Source: Ochromonas danica (Eukaryota; Sar; Chrysophyceae; Chromulinales; Chromulinaceae). From it: a stretch of 64,000 nucleotides of DNA. Position 1 is the stretch's first letter. Every line of letters begins with the position of its first letter. Positions 36,984-48,253 of the stretch are shown here, one piece after another. The stretch is from contig VKHL01000027.1 of NCBI GenBank assembly GCA_015146655.1, forward strand, positions 1 to 64,000. Reading direction: 5' to 3'. Under the pieces are notes generated by a model. The model worked only from the letters and a program-made list of their open reading frames with translations. It was not told the origin of the DNA and searched no databases. The translations under genes were made by a program, and so were the position numbers.

Positions 36984-38709
36984 TCAACCTTTCCTTGGCT
37001 TCTTGTTCCTATTACTCTGAAAGAAGAAAAGCAAAATTTCCATTAGAGAACTTGATTCGTTTGCTCCACAGTTTATCTTTGCATACCTGTTTTCCACCAG
37101 AATCTCCATTATCATCGTCGTCGTTGCTCATATCGCTTTCTTCACTTCCTTGCGACTCAGAGCCGCTGTAGTTTTCATCATCTTCTTCGTCATCTTCATC
37201 TTGATCCAGCTCTGCAAGCAGCGCTGACCCACTATCCGCCTTAGTCTAAACACGTCATAGCAAGACATCATGATAGTCAGAGCAAGCAAGACATCAAGAA
37301 CCTCATCGGCAAGAATCACCATCACCTGAGCATTCTTAACTGGAATTTCTTTACTGCGAATATAGTCGGATAGATATGGGTATTCAGATCGGTCGATTGA
37401 CATGAACACATACTCTCGAGTGTCACCAACAGTAGCAGAGGCGGAATCCTTCAATGTGATTGCCAAATCAAAGTTGCGGGTAGCTATATACATATGAGTG
37501 AGGAAAAGCGGAAGATACACAAATCCATTCGCGTGAAAAAGAGTTACTTACCAGCATTCGCCACACCTTCGTAACGCCGGAATTCAACTTGCAAAATATC
37601 TTCAAATTTGATAATGATGGTGGGCTTATGAATGAAAATGAAAGACTTCGCCAATGGATAGAGCAGACCTTCGTTGGCTTTTATTGAACAGCGAACACAA
37701 AAGGCTTCTCGAGCAGATGTGAATTGCTTGGGAATAAACACCTGACCAGCGATATTTTAATCAATATTTCAACAAAAAGTAATTTATGACACAAAGACTA
37801 AGCCTAACAAGCTAGAAAGCAAGCAACATGTACTTACCTTCTTACCAGAGAGAGTCTTGAAGAGCTTAGCGATAAGGTTTGACAAAGGCATGGTCAACTC
37901 AGGTTCCAGCTGTCCTTCATACTTCGATCTCAACTCTTCTGCGCTGACGTTGATTTTCATTGTCTGTTCAAGATTATGCGTGTCGATGACAAGATGTTGA
38001 TAGCGTTGGTTGCCTTGCTTGATGGCTTTGTCGAGAGAGATGACGAAAGCAATGCGACCACCATCCAATTTAGGAAGAAGGAAGAGGGAGTTGATATCGT
38101 CATAGAGGATTTTGTAAGCATATTGGGCGCCCTGCATATAGAAATAGGAGGAGGTCAGTTGGAGCGCATATTTGCCCCGAGGAGTGACGAAGTTTCCTTG
38201 TTCCTTGCTGAACTCTGCGATTATGTCGCCCGTGATTGATTTAATGATGCCTGCATCCAGGATACTCTTGTGGAAGAGTTGTGCATGGGAGGTCTCGGAC
38301 TTGTCTAGAACGGTGGGGAAATGGAGGGTGATCTGCACCAAGGCGTCTTCTTTGCGCTCTGCCTGGTCGGACAAGGAGAACTGAATCTCCAGCTCGTCTC
38401 TGTTGTTTGTGGGGACTACACACAAGGCAGCATTCTCTAGAGGAGCTTCCAAAACTTTGCCTCGTGTAGTGCTCAAAAGAATAGTCGACCCGGTGAGGGC
38501 CACTTCTCCGAAGTTCTCGCCTGAAGTGGTGAACTATCATGGATGATATGAATGAAGAGAGCAGAAAAAAGAACACAAGAGAAATCGCTTAGACACACAG
38601 TGAAGGAAACAGCGAGGAGGAATCTTACATCGAGAAGGCTTCCAGAGCTCATCGTGGGATTGGCTTTGAATTCCTCGCTCAACCCATTTTGGACCCATGA
38701 ACGGCCCAT
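36984..38709 (-). CDS. SSRP1: SSRP1/Pob3 subunit of FACT, short form lacking the N-terminal domain and HMG box
   Basis: Exons 38709-38629, 38533-37838, 37741-37552, 37483-37326, 37245-37087, 37016-36984; 438 aa. FACT is the nuclear histone chaperone that reorganises nucleosomes during transcription and replication. Conserved signatures: ITGDIIAEF, TPRGKYALQL, ISLDKAIKQGNQRY, IKANEGLLYPL (compare KANEGYLYPL of Pob3), FIHKPTI, TRNFDLAI and an IDRSEYPYL region, covering the tandem PH-like middle domain. The C-terminus is an acidic tail (DQDEDDEEDDENYSGSE) ending in the basic KKPRKG. There is no HMG box, as in yeast Pob3. The N-terminal ~110-residue domain of SSRP1/Pob3 is missing: homology starts at GENFGEVALTG, equivalent to the WNWG segment, after only 27-30 extra residues. 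The start is crowded by the divergent SNARE gene 87 bp away, so a longer local N-terminus looks unlikely. Confidence 0.9.
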
Positions 38710-38796
38710 TTGGGCTTGCTCTTGGTGGAACGTGTTGGCAGTATCTCGGGTATCTTTGGCCTTAATCGTCAGCCGAGAGTTAATTAGTTATTTTCC
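38710..38796. promoter_or_regulatory. Very short divergent promoter (SSRP1 / VAMP7-like)
   Basis: Only 87 bp separate the two divergent start codons, so the core promoters and 5' leaders must overlap each other or the coding sequence. No box was recognised. The assignment rests on gene geometry. Confidence 0.5.
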
Positions 38797-39745
38797 ATGG
38801 CTACATTTTATGGAAATGTCTTCTTCTTAGGCGTGGCCCGAATGGCTGGCCAGGGTATTGTCGTGGCCTCTTACTCCTACAACACCGACACCGACATTGG
38901 AGGCATCAAGCAGGTGTTGGAGCAACCCAACATGAACATGTCGCCGGGCAAGCACTATAGCTTCTCCGTGGCACAAATGGCCTGGCACTTAATTGCTGGT
39001 ATTTAATTATACTCATTATTATTATCTTGGTTACTTATTTCACACCTCTTTTTTGTTTGCCCCTTCTTCCAGATGATCTCGGATTAATTTATATTTTGAT
39101 TTGCCAGATTAATTATCCTCAGCGCACTGCGCATGCATGCTTAGAAGAGTTACAGAGAACGGTATGATAATGGCCTGATTGATCCATCTTTGCGTAATTT
39201 TTCACATTGCTCCAAACACTATGTTCCTTCAGTTCGTAGCCAAGTTTGGCGACAGAGCAACCACTGCAAAGGAACGCTCTTTGGACAAGCCAAGTAGCAA
39301 CTTGCTGCAGCTGATGTGTCAGACTTACGACAATCTCGCGGCTGTGGATAAGCTATCTGCAGTTTCCAAGAAGGTTGAGTCTGTCAAGCTCACCATGCAG
39401 GAAAACGTCGACATCGCCTTGCAGAATTGCGTCAAGCTGGAGACCATAGAAAAGGCTGCTGGTATGAGATACTCAAAACTAGTCTTTCAATTGTTCGCTA
39501 ACAGTCTTTCAATTTGTTGATAGCGGAATTGCAACAACAAGCTGGAGTGTTTAAGCGCAATGCCAATGAGCTGAAGAAAAAGATGTGGTGGAAGAACATC
39601 AAGGTTGGTGTAAAGCACTCGAGCTGTCATTATTTATTTAACTTTGTTTTCATCTTTTTTGTAGATGAAGCTTATTATTGGCGGGGTCATCCTCGTTATT
39701 CTGGGCATTATTATTGCTATTGCTGTGGTCATGACAAAAAAGTAA
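38797..39745 (+). CDS. VAMP7-like longin SNARE with Asn at the zero layer
   Basis: Exons 38797-38998, 39073-39161, 39233-39461, 39524-39603, 39665-39745; 226 aa, typical of VAMP7/VAMP72. A longin domain (about 1-125) starts MATFYGNVFFLGVARM and contains SPGKHYSFSV and DDLGLIYILICQINYP. A SNARE motif (about 133-192) follows, with DKLSAVSKKVESVKLTMQEN and FKRNANELKKKMWWKN. A single C-terminal membrane anchor (about 201-224) has LIIGGVILVILGIIIAIAVV. VAMP7 R-SNAREs mediate fusion at the plasma membrane, endosomes and vacuole. The central layer, QRGE in VAMP7, reads QNCV here, so the diagnostic Arg is Asn162. The spacing on both sides is unchanged, so this is a substitution and not a misalignment. 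Confidence 0.92.
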
Positions 39746-39806
39746 ATTCTGGCATGGCAATTTTGTGTGTTGGGCGGGTGGCGCCACCTACATCGTAAGG
39801 ACTGGA

Positions 39807-42800
39807 TTAAGCATTTAACTTCGTTAAACTATCTTGTAGAGTAACAATCTGAGCTCTAAAGTCTTGTGCTTTCTTTTCCACCTCTTCCACAAGATGGACA
39901 GGCGCTTTGGAGCGGAAAGAAACACTCCCAAGCCTTCCCTCCAATACAACGAGGTCTTTATGAATTTTCTCGATTTGTTTGGTCAGGCGCTGAGATTCCT
40001 TCTCCTTGTCAACAAGGCTGGACAGAGGGAGAAAGATATCTAGACAATTATCAACCACTGCATGGACAACATTGGGATCTCTATTTATTGCTTCTTTATC
40101 AGAGATGAATTTAATTTCCTCATCACATCTTGACAACAAAGCAATCAGCGGGGCTTCAGATCTCAAGTTTTCCACCACAGAATCTGAGGCACGAATGAGC
40201 AATTTAACCTTCTTGCCAAGATCAACCTTGTACTCCGTCCTGATGTTGCGAATAGTTCGAACGAGCAATTGAATTCTTTGAAATGATTCAACTGCCTCTA
40301 CATCGACCTCTTCACGTCTTGATCTTGGCCAGGGGGATACCATAATGCTCTCCTCCTGTGGGTGGACAAGTTGCCACAATACTTCCGTCACAAATGGAGC
40401 GAAGGGATGCAACAGTTGTAACGATGTCTTCCACACATAAATGAGGACCTGCTGCGCCTGAGCTCTCGTTTCCGGCTTGGTACTGCGAAGACGAAGTTTG
40501 GCGACCTCTACGTACCAATCTGCAAACTCATCCCAGAGAAAATCATAGAGGAGTTTTCCTGCCTCACCGATTCGCAGCTGCTCCAAATGCTCTGTCGCCT
40601 CCAGGATGGTTTGTTTGCACCGACTGACAATGTAGCGCTCGGGTATGGGTAGGTGCGAGGATAACAAGACTTGGTCATCCGGGGAGATCGAATCATTCTG
40701 CACAGCCACTTGGATAAACTTGCCCACGTTCCAAAGTTTGTTGATGAAGTTCCTAATTAGAGAGCCAGGAAAAGTCGTTACTGGCACTGTCATGGAGGGT
40801 AGATAGACTTTTCAGTACCTGTTGGCCTCCACTTTTTCGAGTGAAAGAGGAACATCTTGGCCGGGTGTGCTACCCGTGACAAGGGAGAATCGAAGAGCAT
40901 CACACCCATACTGGTCGATGGTGTCCAGCGGATCAATGACATTACCTTTCGTCTTGGACATCTTTTGTCCTTCTCCATCACGCACCAATCCATGCAGATA
41001 TATGGTATGGAATGGTACCTTATTCGTAAGCTCCAGGCCCATCGTCACCATTCTCGCTACCCAGAAGAAAAGAATATCATATCCAGTCTCCAATACAGAT
41101 GCTGGATAAAAGCGATGCAAATCACTGTCGGTTTTGTGCTCATCATGAGGCCAGCCAACAGTTGCAAAGGGCCAAAGTCCCGAGCTGAACCAAGTGTCCA
41201 ACACGTCCTCATCTTGTTCGATTACAATTTCTTCTCCAAACTTGGCGATGGCCATGCGACGAGCTTCTTCAAGACTGCGGGCCACAATGAAATCTGGGTT
41301 TCGAGACATCTTTTCCTTGTCCCAAACATAATACACAGGGATACGATGACCCCACCAAAGTTGTCGACTGATACACCAGTCGTGGATGTTCTCAAGCCAA
41401 TTAAACCATGTCTTTTCAAAGCGCTCAGGAAGGATGCGTAGTTCTCCAGTCTTAACAGCTTGCACTGCCCGTGATGCCATTCCATCCATCTTGACAAACC
41501 ACTGCGAGGAGAGTAGAGGTTCCACAATTTCACCACCACGTTGACTGCGAGGTATGCGTTGCATGCGCTTTTCTTCTTTAATCACAAGGCCTGACATGCC
41601 AAGGTCTTTCCACAGTCTACTACGGCACTCGAAGCGATCTAATCCAGCATATTGACCGCCCAGCTCGTTGATAGTGCCATCCTTGTTCATCACATTGATG
41701 GCAGCCAATTGATGCCTTTTACCTATGGCATAGTCGTTCACATCGTGGGCTGGAGTTATCTTTAGAGCACCAGTTCCAAATTCCATATCAACGTAGTCAT
41801 CAGCGATAACTAAGCCCAACACATCTTGCATTAGAAATCGTTAACATTAAGAATATTCCACTAGTTAGCTTACCTGGGATGGAACGATTCATGAACGGCA
41901 CTTTTATCAACTTTCCAATGAAGTGCTTGTAACGCTCATCAGCGGGATGAACGCAAACTGCCGTATCTCCCAATATGGTCTCTGGTCTCGTCGTTGCGAC
42001 AGGAATGTATCCTGATCCATCAGCCAGCTCGTATTTGAATGTATAAAGTATGCCTTGCTCCTCGAAGTACTCCACCTCCAAGTCACTCACAGCTGTTTGT
42101 AGGGCGGGGCTCCAGTTTACCATGTATTCTCCTGCAATAGGCGAACAGTGACTCGGGTATGTGTTTAGTGCCAGATTAGTACATCATTTGCTCACCTCTA
42201 TAGATCAACCCTTTCTCATACAAACGAATGAAGGCTTCAGTGACCGCTTCGCTCATAAGAGGGTCCAACGTGAACTTCTCTCGACTCCAATCAGCAGAGG
42301 CTCCAAGTCGTCGCATTTGATTCAAAATATAACCACCTTTGTCCTCCTTCCACTGCCAGACCTTGCTCACGAAAGCATCTCTTCCCAGAGATCTTCGTGA
42401 AATGCCTTCCTTGCTCAGCTGCTTTTCGACTAACAACTGTGTGGCAATGCCCGCATGATCTCTTTGGGGTACGAGAAGCAAAGGAGCAGTGGGTTAGTGT
42501 GGTGAGTGTGAGTGAAGGACGAGGGCGGTGACTTACGTTCCTGGCAACCACAGCGTTGGCTTCCCAGTCATGCGGTGGTAGCGCACCATTATATCTTGCA
42601 AAGCCAGAAATATCGCGTGACCCATGTGCAAGTATCCGGTGACGTTAGGTGGAGGCATCGGCACCACGAACGGCCTAGTCTGGTCAGAAGTGGCACTCCT
42701 CTTAGGCTTAAAATATCCAGACTTCTCCCACCATTCGTATATTTCACTTTCTAATCGCTTGTATTCGAAATATTTAGCTGTCTTTTCTTCGGAGAAATCG

Positions 42801-42967
42801 GGCTTGGCAATGCTGCTCAGGGGTCGTTGCTTGGAGAAAGCTGAAGCTGTGTTGCGCAAAGGAGAGGCTCGAGAGAGGTGCCTCAATCTCAAAAGACATT
42901 GAGACATCTGCACGTGCGCAAGAAGCATGCAGACGAAGAACAGATGGAGTCTGGGCGACAATGCCAT
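39807..42967 (-). CDS. Valyl-tRNA synthetase, organellar precursor
   Basis: Exons 42967-42537, 42461-42196, 42131-41874, 41824-40819, 40752-39807; 968 aa. It charges tRNA-Val. Class I signatures: HIGH-type [14 protein letters not shown] (about 103-116) and KMSKT (QKMSKTKGN, about 605). Also DHAGIATQ, the editing-domain text [41 protein letters not shown] and [11 protein letters not shown]-terminal coiled coil ([18 protein letters not shown]) typical of bacterial-type ValRS ends the protein. The start was set at MALSPRLHL because the upstream in-frame codon is GTG. The N-terminus ([14 protein letters not shown]) is signal-peptide-like, followed by an Arg/Ser-rich stretch with TASAFSKQ. It is therefore an organellar enzyme, plastid or dual plastid/mitochondrial. 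A cytosolic ValRS, if separate, is elsewhere. The 3' end converges on the SNARE gene with a 61-bp gap. Confidence 0.95.
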
Positions 42968-43396
42968 GCTTCCTCTGCTTTGCACTGGAGAGAAGCATTG
43001 CTATTGCGCTGGAGGTAGTCGTCCCTCATCCCCTCATCGCCACCACCTTCGTATTGTACAGAATTGCTGCTCTTTTGGAGCCATCATTCTTATTTTGGAT
43101 TCTTGTTTATGCTCTTCCGTGGTTAATAAGCTGTATCATGCATCCACAAATGGTAACTTGAGCTATATTAGCAAGTGTCTTTTTCTTCACTTAAAATTAA
43201 AATTCTGGTGCGCATGTGTAATAAGATGGTATCATGCAATGTTGATGATAATTCAATAATTCTACAATATGCCTATATACTACATATCCTAATACCAATA
43301 AATATGGAATACGGGTAACCTAAAACTGGAAGTTGGTTGGTATCGGGGCACTGTACTGTATGGCGTGACCGTTGCTGAAACAGCGCAATAACAATA
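42968..43396. promoter_or_regulatory. Divergent intergenic region (ValRS / coiled-coil gene)
   Basis: About 430 bp between two divergent genes, with no supported gene. Short open frames here lack conserved content. It presumably holds both promoters. Confidence 0.45.
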
Positions 43397-44963
43397 ATGG
43401 GATGGCGGTGTTGTCCGCAGTCGACTGGCCCTGCTGTCAATCTTGGCTTCAAGCCCTTCTCTGATATGCATGGCTTAGCTTCACTGCTGAACTTCGTGGG
43501 TATTCTTTCCGTTACCCTTGCAATGAGATGGGGTGAGTATGGTCTGCGGAGTGGAAAAGCCCAGTCTACTTTCAGACTTCAGGCGGCTTTGAACAATGGC
43601 ATTCCTGACCTCGACGGCCTTCAGCAGTTTTGGAGGTTGTTATCCTCTCTGCGTGTGGGCTCGCTATCTATACCCGATGAAAGTAAGAATTACTGACTCT
43701 GCTGACATGCTTTTACTCGCGCTTAACTTTTGCACTTCTCACGAACTAGCGAGTCAATTACTTTCATCAGCTCTTGAGCAGAGTGAAGTGCTGAAGAGTC
43801 AGGTGTCAAATGCTGTGGATGGCTTGATACAGCACTCTGCAGATGTAGATGTTGCGGTGAAGGCAGCTGTGGCCAAGGCCGGTGCTGCAACTTCTGCTGC
43901 AGTGGCCGACAACGCGCCCATCATTGGCGCAGGGGCTGTCACAGCTGTTTTACTAGCCGATTTATGGCAAAAGAATGGGCAACTAGCAGATACTTTATCG
44001 ATGCAGACTTTGGAGCTGGAGAGATTGAATGCGTCTTACCAATTGCTGGCTCGAGAGAAAGATCTCGCTGACCAGCTCCGGAGAGAGCTGCACCATATTC
44101 AACACCAGTTAGTCGAGAAAGAGGCTGAAGTTACTTTATTGACAAAGACCGTACGAACGTTACGTGCTGAAGTAGACGAGTCTCTTGTGCGTGATCTGCG
44201 TTCGGAAACTGAAGCTTTGCGAGCCGAACTGCTACCCCTTCGGAAGAAGATTGAAGCATCTGATCCATCTATCCTCTCGGCAAAGGAGAAAGAGATTGGC
44301 AAGCTAAAGGAGGAGATTAACGAGGTTTCTCGTCGAGAGACACGGGTACTGGAAGCTGTCAAGCACTTTCTCATTACGAGCAACCTTCTCCCTGCCGAGC
44401 AAGCAAGTGGAATTGCCTTTGATTCGTTTTTTGATACATTGGACGTGGTTGCAGCTAAACAAGCATCTACTGCCAGTTCTGACGCAATTTCTGCTCAGTT
44501 GAAAGTCGCGGCAGATATGAAGGTTGAACCAGGGCCAGTTGAGGAAGTAAGCGTTGTTATCATCATTGTTGTCGAAGAGTTAGTCGCTTATTATACTAAC
44601 CTTGGCTTTACTCCCTTTTGTTAGGTTTCTGAAGCTGTTGACCTGTCCGTGGAAGATGCAACGCTGTCAAAGCGCTTTGCTGCTATGGAACAGCTTTTCT
44701 ACCTTTCCAAAACGAAGGTGAGGAACAGCAATATTAAGAATGATGGATACCTTTTTCATCTAATCGACACTTTTCTACAGGTAGCAAGAATGAGTAAAGT
44801 AGACCTTGCCGAGTTCGCACTACTCTTGTCCACCAACAGTACTTCGAAGGAAGAAGAACTCACGAGCATGAAGAAGCCTGAGTTAGTATCTCTCGTCCTT
44901 GATCTTGTTGCTGCACATGAGGAATGGTTTCTGAAAGAAAAGCACCGCATTGCTGTGGACTGA
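43397..44963 (+). CDS. Coiled-coil protein of unknown function with N-terminal hydrophobic segment
   Basis: Exons 43397-43682, 43750-44546, 44625-44717, 44781-44963; 452 aa. The alternative start at 43466 (MHGLASLL) would place a hydrophobic stretch (LASLLNFVGILSVTLA) right at the N-terminus, as a signal peptide or anchor; this may be the true start. A second hydrophobic Ala/Gly-rich stretch (APIIGAGAVTAVLLADLW, about residue 155) could span a membrane. From about 180 to 300 there is a strong coiled coil (EKDLADQLRRELHHIQHQLVEKE, LRAEVDESLVRDLRSETEALRAEL). The C-terminal 60 residues (MKKPELVSLVLDLVAAHEEW) form a short helical unit resembling a SAP-like motif, which I do not claim as one. No family is recognised. 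With the leader it could be plastid or membrane-associated. Confidence 0.7.
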
Positions 44964-45053
44964 AGAAGAATGCACTCAAATAGCTATTGATGTTGTAAAG
45001 GTAAATATAAAGGTGGCGATTATGAAGAAGGAAGATGATGAACAAGCATTGCC

Positions 45054-47962
45054 TTAATTATCCACCAAATATACCCTCTTGAGTGCATTAAATCGCTGTG
45101 CATCGATCTTAGTTTGCCCCTCCGCTGCAATGAACAAATCTCTGACAATTTCCAACTCCTCTTTTGGCAACATCGTCAACTCGAATGCCAGGTTGTTTAT
45201 GGCTGACAAACCGGAGAGAGTCTTAACAATCAAGTCTGCATCATTAGCAACCTTCAGGGCCTGGAATAGGCTTCCCAGCAACTCTGTCGCAATCGCGTCT
45301 TTAAATATCTTCTTGAAGGTGGACAGTTTAAACAACTTCAGGTAGGAAGCTTGAAGCGCCTTGTCACTATTCAAACCTCGCCAAACCCGCTCAAACCTGA
45401 TCGATGACATCGACGATTAGTGTTACGAGAGATCAGGGAAACGTATTTAAGACAAGCACTTACTCGTAGAAAGTGCGTGGCGCCTCAGTTGGCACAACAA
45501 GCTTCACTTTCTTCAAAACACTAACTGAGGGCAGCGAGTAGCCGCGAGTGATCTTCGATTGTGGCACATTAGCACTAGGTTCAGATTGGATTTCCTTCTC
45601 TGCAGGAGAGGAGGGAGGCTTCTCTACCGTTGCGTTATGCTTTTCTTCTTCTTTGTCATTTCCACGAGGTTGCGGTTCCTGCTTTTGCACGTGAAGGGCG
45701 GCTATGATATTTTCCTTCAGTTTCTCAACAACCTCCGACGACTGGTCTAGCATATTAATATCTTCCAATGCTTGAGTAAGGTTAAGGGCATCCACAGGAT
45801 CAAGTTGAAACCGTATATTAGCTCTTCGAAATAGAGCCTTCTGCACCAGCGGACTCGAGGGACAATGTTCAATGACGAAAGTAGTATCTCTCTCAGCCGC
45901 TCTCAGTTCTCCAGTTCTCAGGTAAGCCATTGCACGATTATTGTAGGCAGCGTAGTTCTCGGAGTAAAATCGAATTGCCTCGGAATATTGATGAATGGCA
46001 TCCTGAAAATTCCCACGCTCCATAGCTTGATTGCCAAGAACCTTCGCTTCTTCGCTACGTTGAACAAGCACATCCAGCACCTCCAATTGTAATTGCTGAG
46101 TAGTAGAGCGTGTACCAGTCAGCAGTTGCAAAGCCTCGATGTCTTGCAGACTGCTAAGAGGATCTTTCAGTCCCAAAAAGGCCTTAGCGCGACGAAAAAG
46201 CGCTTTTTCGTTGTTGGGGTCGTGTTTAAGCACTTCGTAGCAATCTTCCACCGCCCCTTCATAATCCTTCTTCACGAGCTTTGCTTGAGCTCTGTTATTA
46301 AGAATAATAACGTCAGTCGGTGCAAAGAAAAGGCTCAACGTATACACCACGATGGCCTCTTCGCTACATCCGGATTTGAGTAGCTCATTACCAATATCCT
46401 TCAGGCGTATGGCTCTAACTGTTGCATCCTCAACATCATTTCCGCGACCATTATAAGTCAATAAAGGATCGACACGTCGCCTGGTGTCCTCTGACAGAGA
46501 AGCTAACAATGAAGCATCAGGGCCGCTTGTCTCTTCTTCCCGTCCTTTCTGGTCGTCCTCTCCTTCTCCTTCTCCTTCTTCTTCAATTTGAATCTTTACA
46601 GAACAAAATTCCTCCCTTTCCTGTTTTCCATTGACCTCCTCTAAGTCATCGCTCGTTTCTCCTCCCTTTTCTTCTCTATTGTCGTCAAAGTCGGCTTCCG
46701 TTTCGATCTGGATCCGTACAAAGCGATTCTGCGTGCTGTCCCCAGTTGAGACGATAGGCTGATCTCCGATGGAAGCAACCAGCGCTCCACGACACATGAG
46801 CTGCATTCCCATCGAAGGAAGGTGCAGTTGACCTAGCCCATCCTGCTTTTGTGGTATTACTTCCCACACACTTTCAGAGTGTGGCTGAAGGAGGAGGGGC
46901 CGTCCTTCAGTCTCCTGATACTTCTCACAGATGCGCTGCAGCATCTGTTGAGCCTCTTTGTCCTGGTCGCCCGAAAAACGCAATACTTCAGAGTAGTCTA
47001 AAGCTGCCTAGATAAACACACAGAGATAACGACGTTCGCCTCTTTGCAAGAACAAAGCAAAGGCACCTACTTCCTTATACTTGCCACGCTTGAAGCGTAT
47101 CAACCCCCTTCGCATATACGCCTTCCTATAGGCGGGATCTAGAAGGAGGGACACAGAACAATCAATCTCGGCCAGGTCAAACACGTCCATTTTAATGTAA
47201 ACAGCTGCACGATTAGCCCAAACAGCCGCGATACTATCTTTGCATGCCAGGCTGTTGGTGTAATGCTTCAAGGCAGCGGAGAGATCACCAGCACGATAGC
47301 ATTCATTGCCTTTTCTCTTCTCAATTTCTAAAATAAGAGTGGGATTTAGTCATGGAAACCATCGACATTGGACCGTCTCACCTGCTATGCGTTCCCTCTG
47401 GATTGCGCTCAACTCCGCTGCTTTTAATTGCTTTCGCGCAGCTTCAATCTTGTCCACTTGCGCTTTGCTTTGGGAAAGAAGGAGCTGCCAATGGTCGTCA
47501 TTCTGATCCTCACACTTCTGATTTTCCGGAACTAAAGCCCTCTCGCACTTCTGACGCAAGGTCCCATCTAACTCAGAAGCACTACAGAGCCAGGCAGCAA
47601 GATCTTCCTCGGCCTCAGCAATTTGTTGAGGGCTTGCGCTGCATTTTACAGCCAGGTAGCGCTTCTTGGCTTTCTCTGGCATTATGGCCAGCAGCTTGGC
47701 CTCCGTCACGCTCTCCAGCTGATCATGGGAAGGAAGCAAAGATATATACACTTAATATAAAACACGATGAACACATAAGAGATAAACCAAGGCTTACATC
47801 AGGGTAGTGCCCTTCTCTACCAGAGCGGAGGAGGCGCAGGATCTTGACGAGCTCCTTCCAGTCCTCGCAGTTTCTGACATAAGCGAAATCCAGCTTATCA
47901 ACCTCTATCGTGGAGGCACCATCAAATGTTGATCCGAGCCAAGGATCTTCTAGCTCTGCCAT
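45054..47962 (-). CDS. SPAG1: SPAG1, TPR/RPAP3_C dynein-arm assembly factor
   Basis: Exons 47962-47798, 47718-47382, 47327-47071, 47007-45464, 45396-45054; 881 aa. SPAG1 is a cytoplasmic HSP90/HSP70 co-chaperone (R2TP-like) needed to pre-assemble axonemal dynein arms. The N-terminus matches the SPAG1-specific start: VDKLDFAYVRNCEDWKEL and LRLLRSGREGHYPDLES (compare human LDFKYIEKCSDVKHL and LRSGEEGYYPELTE). Three TPR blocks follow: about 190-260 (EKRKGNECYRAGDLSAAL), about 451-560 (LKDIGNELLKSGCSEEAI) and about 569-670 (AKVLGNQAMERGNFQDAI). The C-terminus is an RPAP3_C domain beginning EFERVWRGLNSDKALQ and ending with ALKRVYLVDN. The linker between the first two TPR blocks is acidic. This gene implies motile cilia and is functionally related to the dynein-like gene 25 kb away. 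Confidence 0.93.
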
Positions 47963-48253
47963 GATCGAATGAAGAGATTTCTTTTTTTGTTTGTGTGGAA
48001 GCTTCGCTTTCCAGAAAGTTGGCAGTTTCGCAGTGCGTTGGAAAAGTCGTAAAGTCCGCACCAAAACACAGAAATAATGAGATAGGAGTTGTATATCTGC
48101 TGCTGTTTTGCTATTTACATTGAGACTATCATTTATATACTGCTTGCACACGTCAACCAAAGAACTAATCTCGGAATACAACTTGGCTCAATCAAAGCGA
48201 AGAGTACGTATCGGGTATGTACAGCCACCACAGATGTTTTGTGCTGGAAGGTT

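Noticed and set aside
36984-37245. HMG box at the SSRP1 C-terminus
   Set aside because: The chain ends after the acidic tail and KKPRKG. No HMG-like sequence follows in any frame nearby, as in yeast Pob3.
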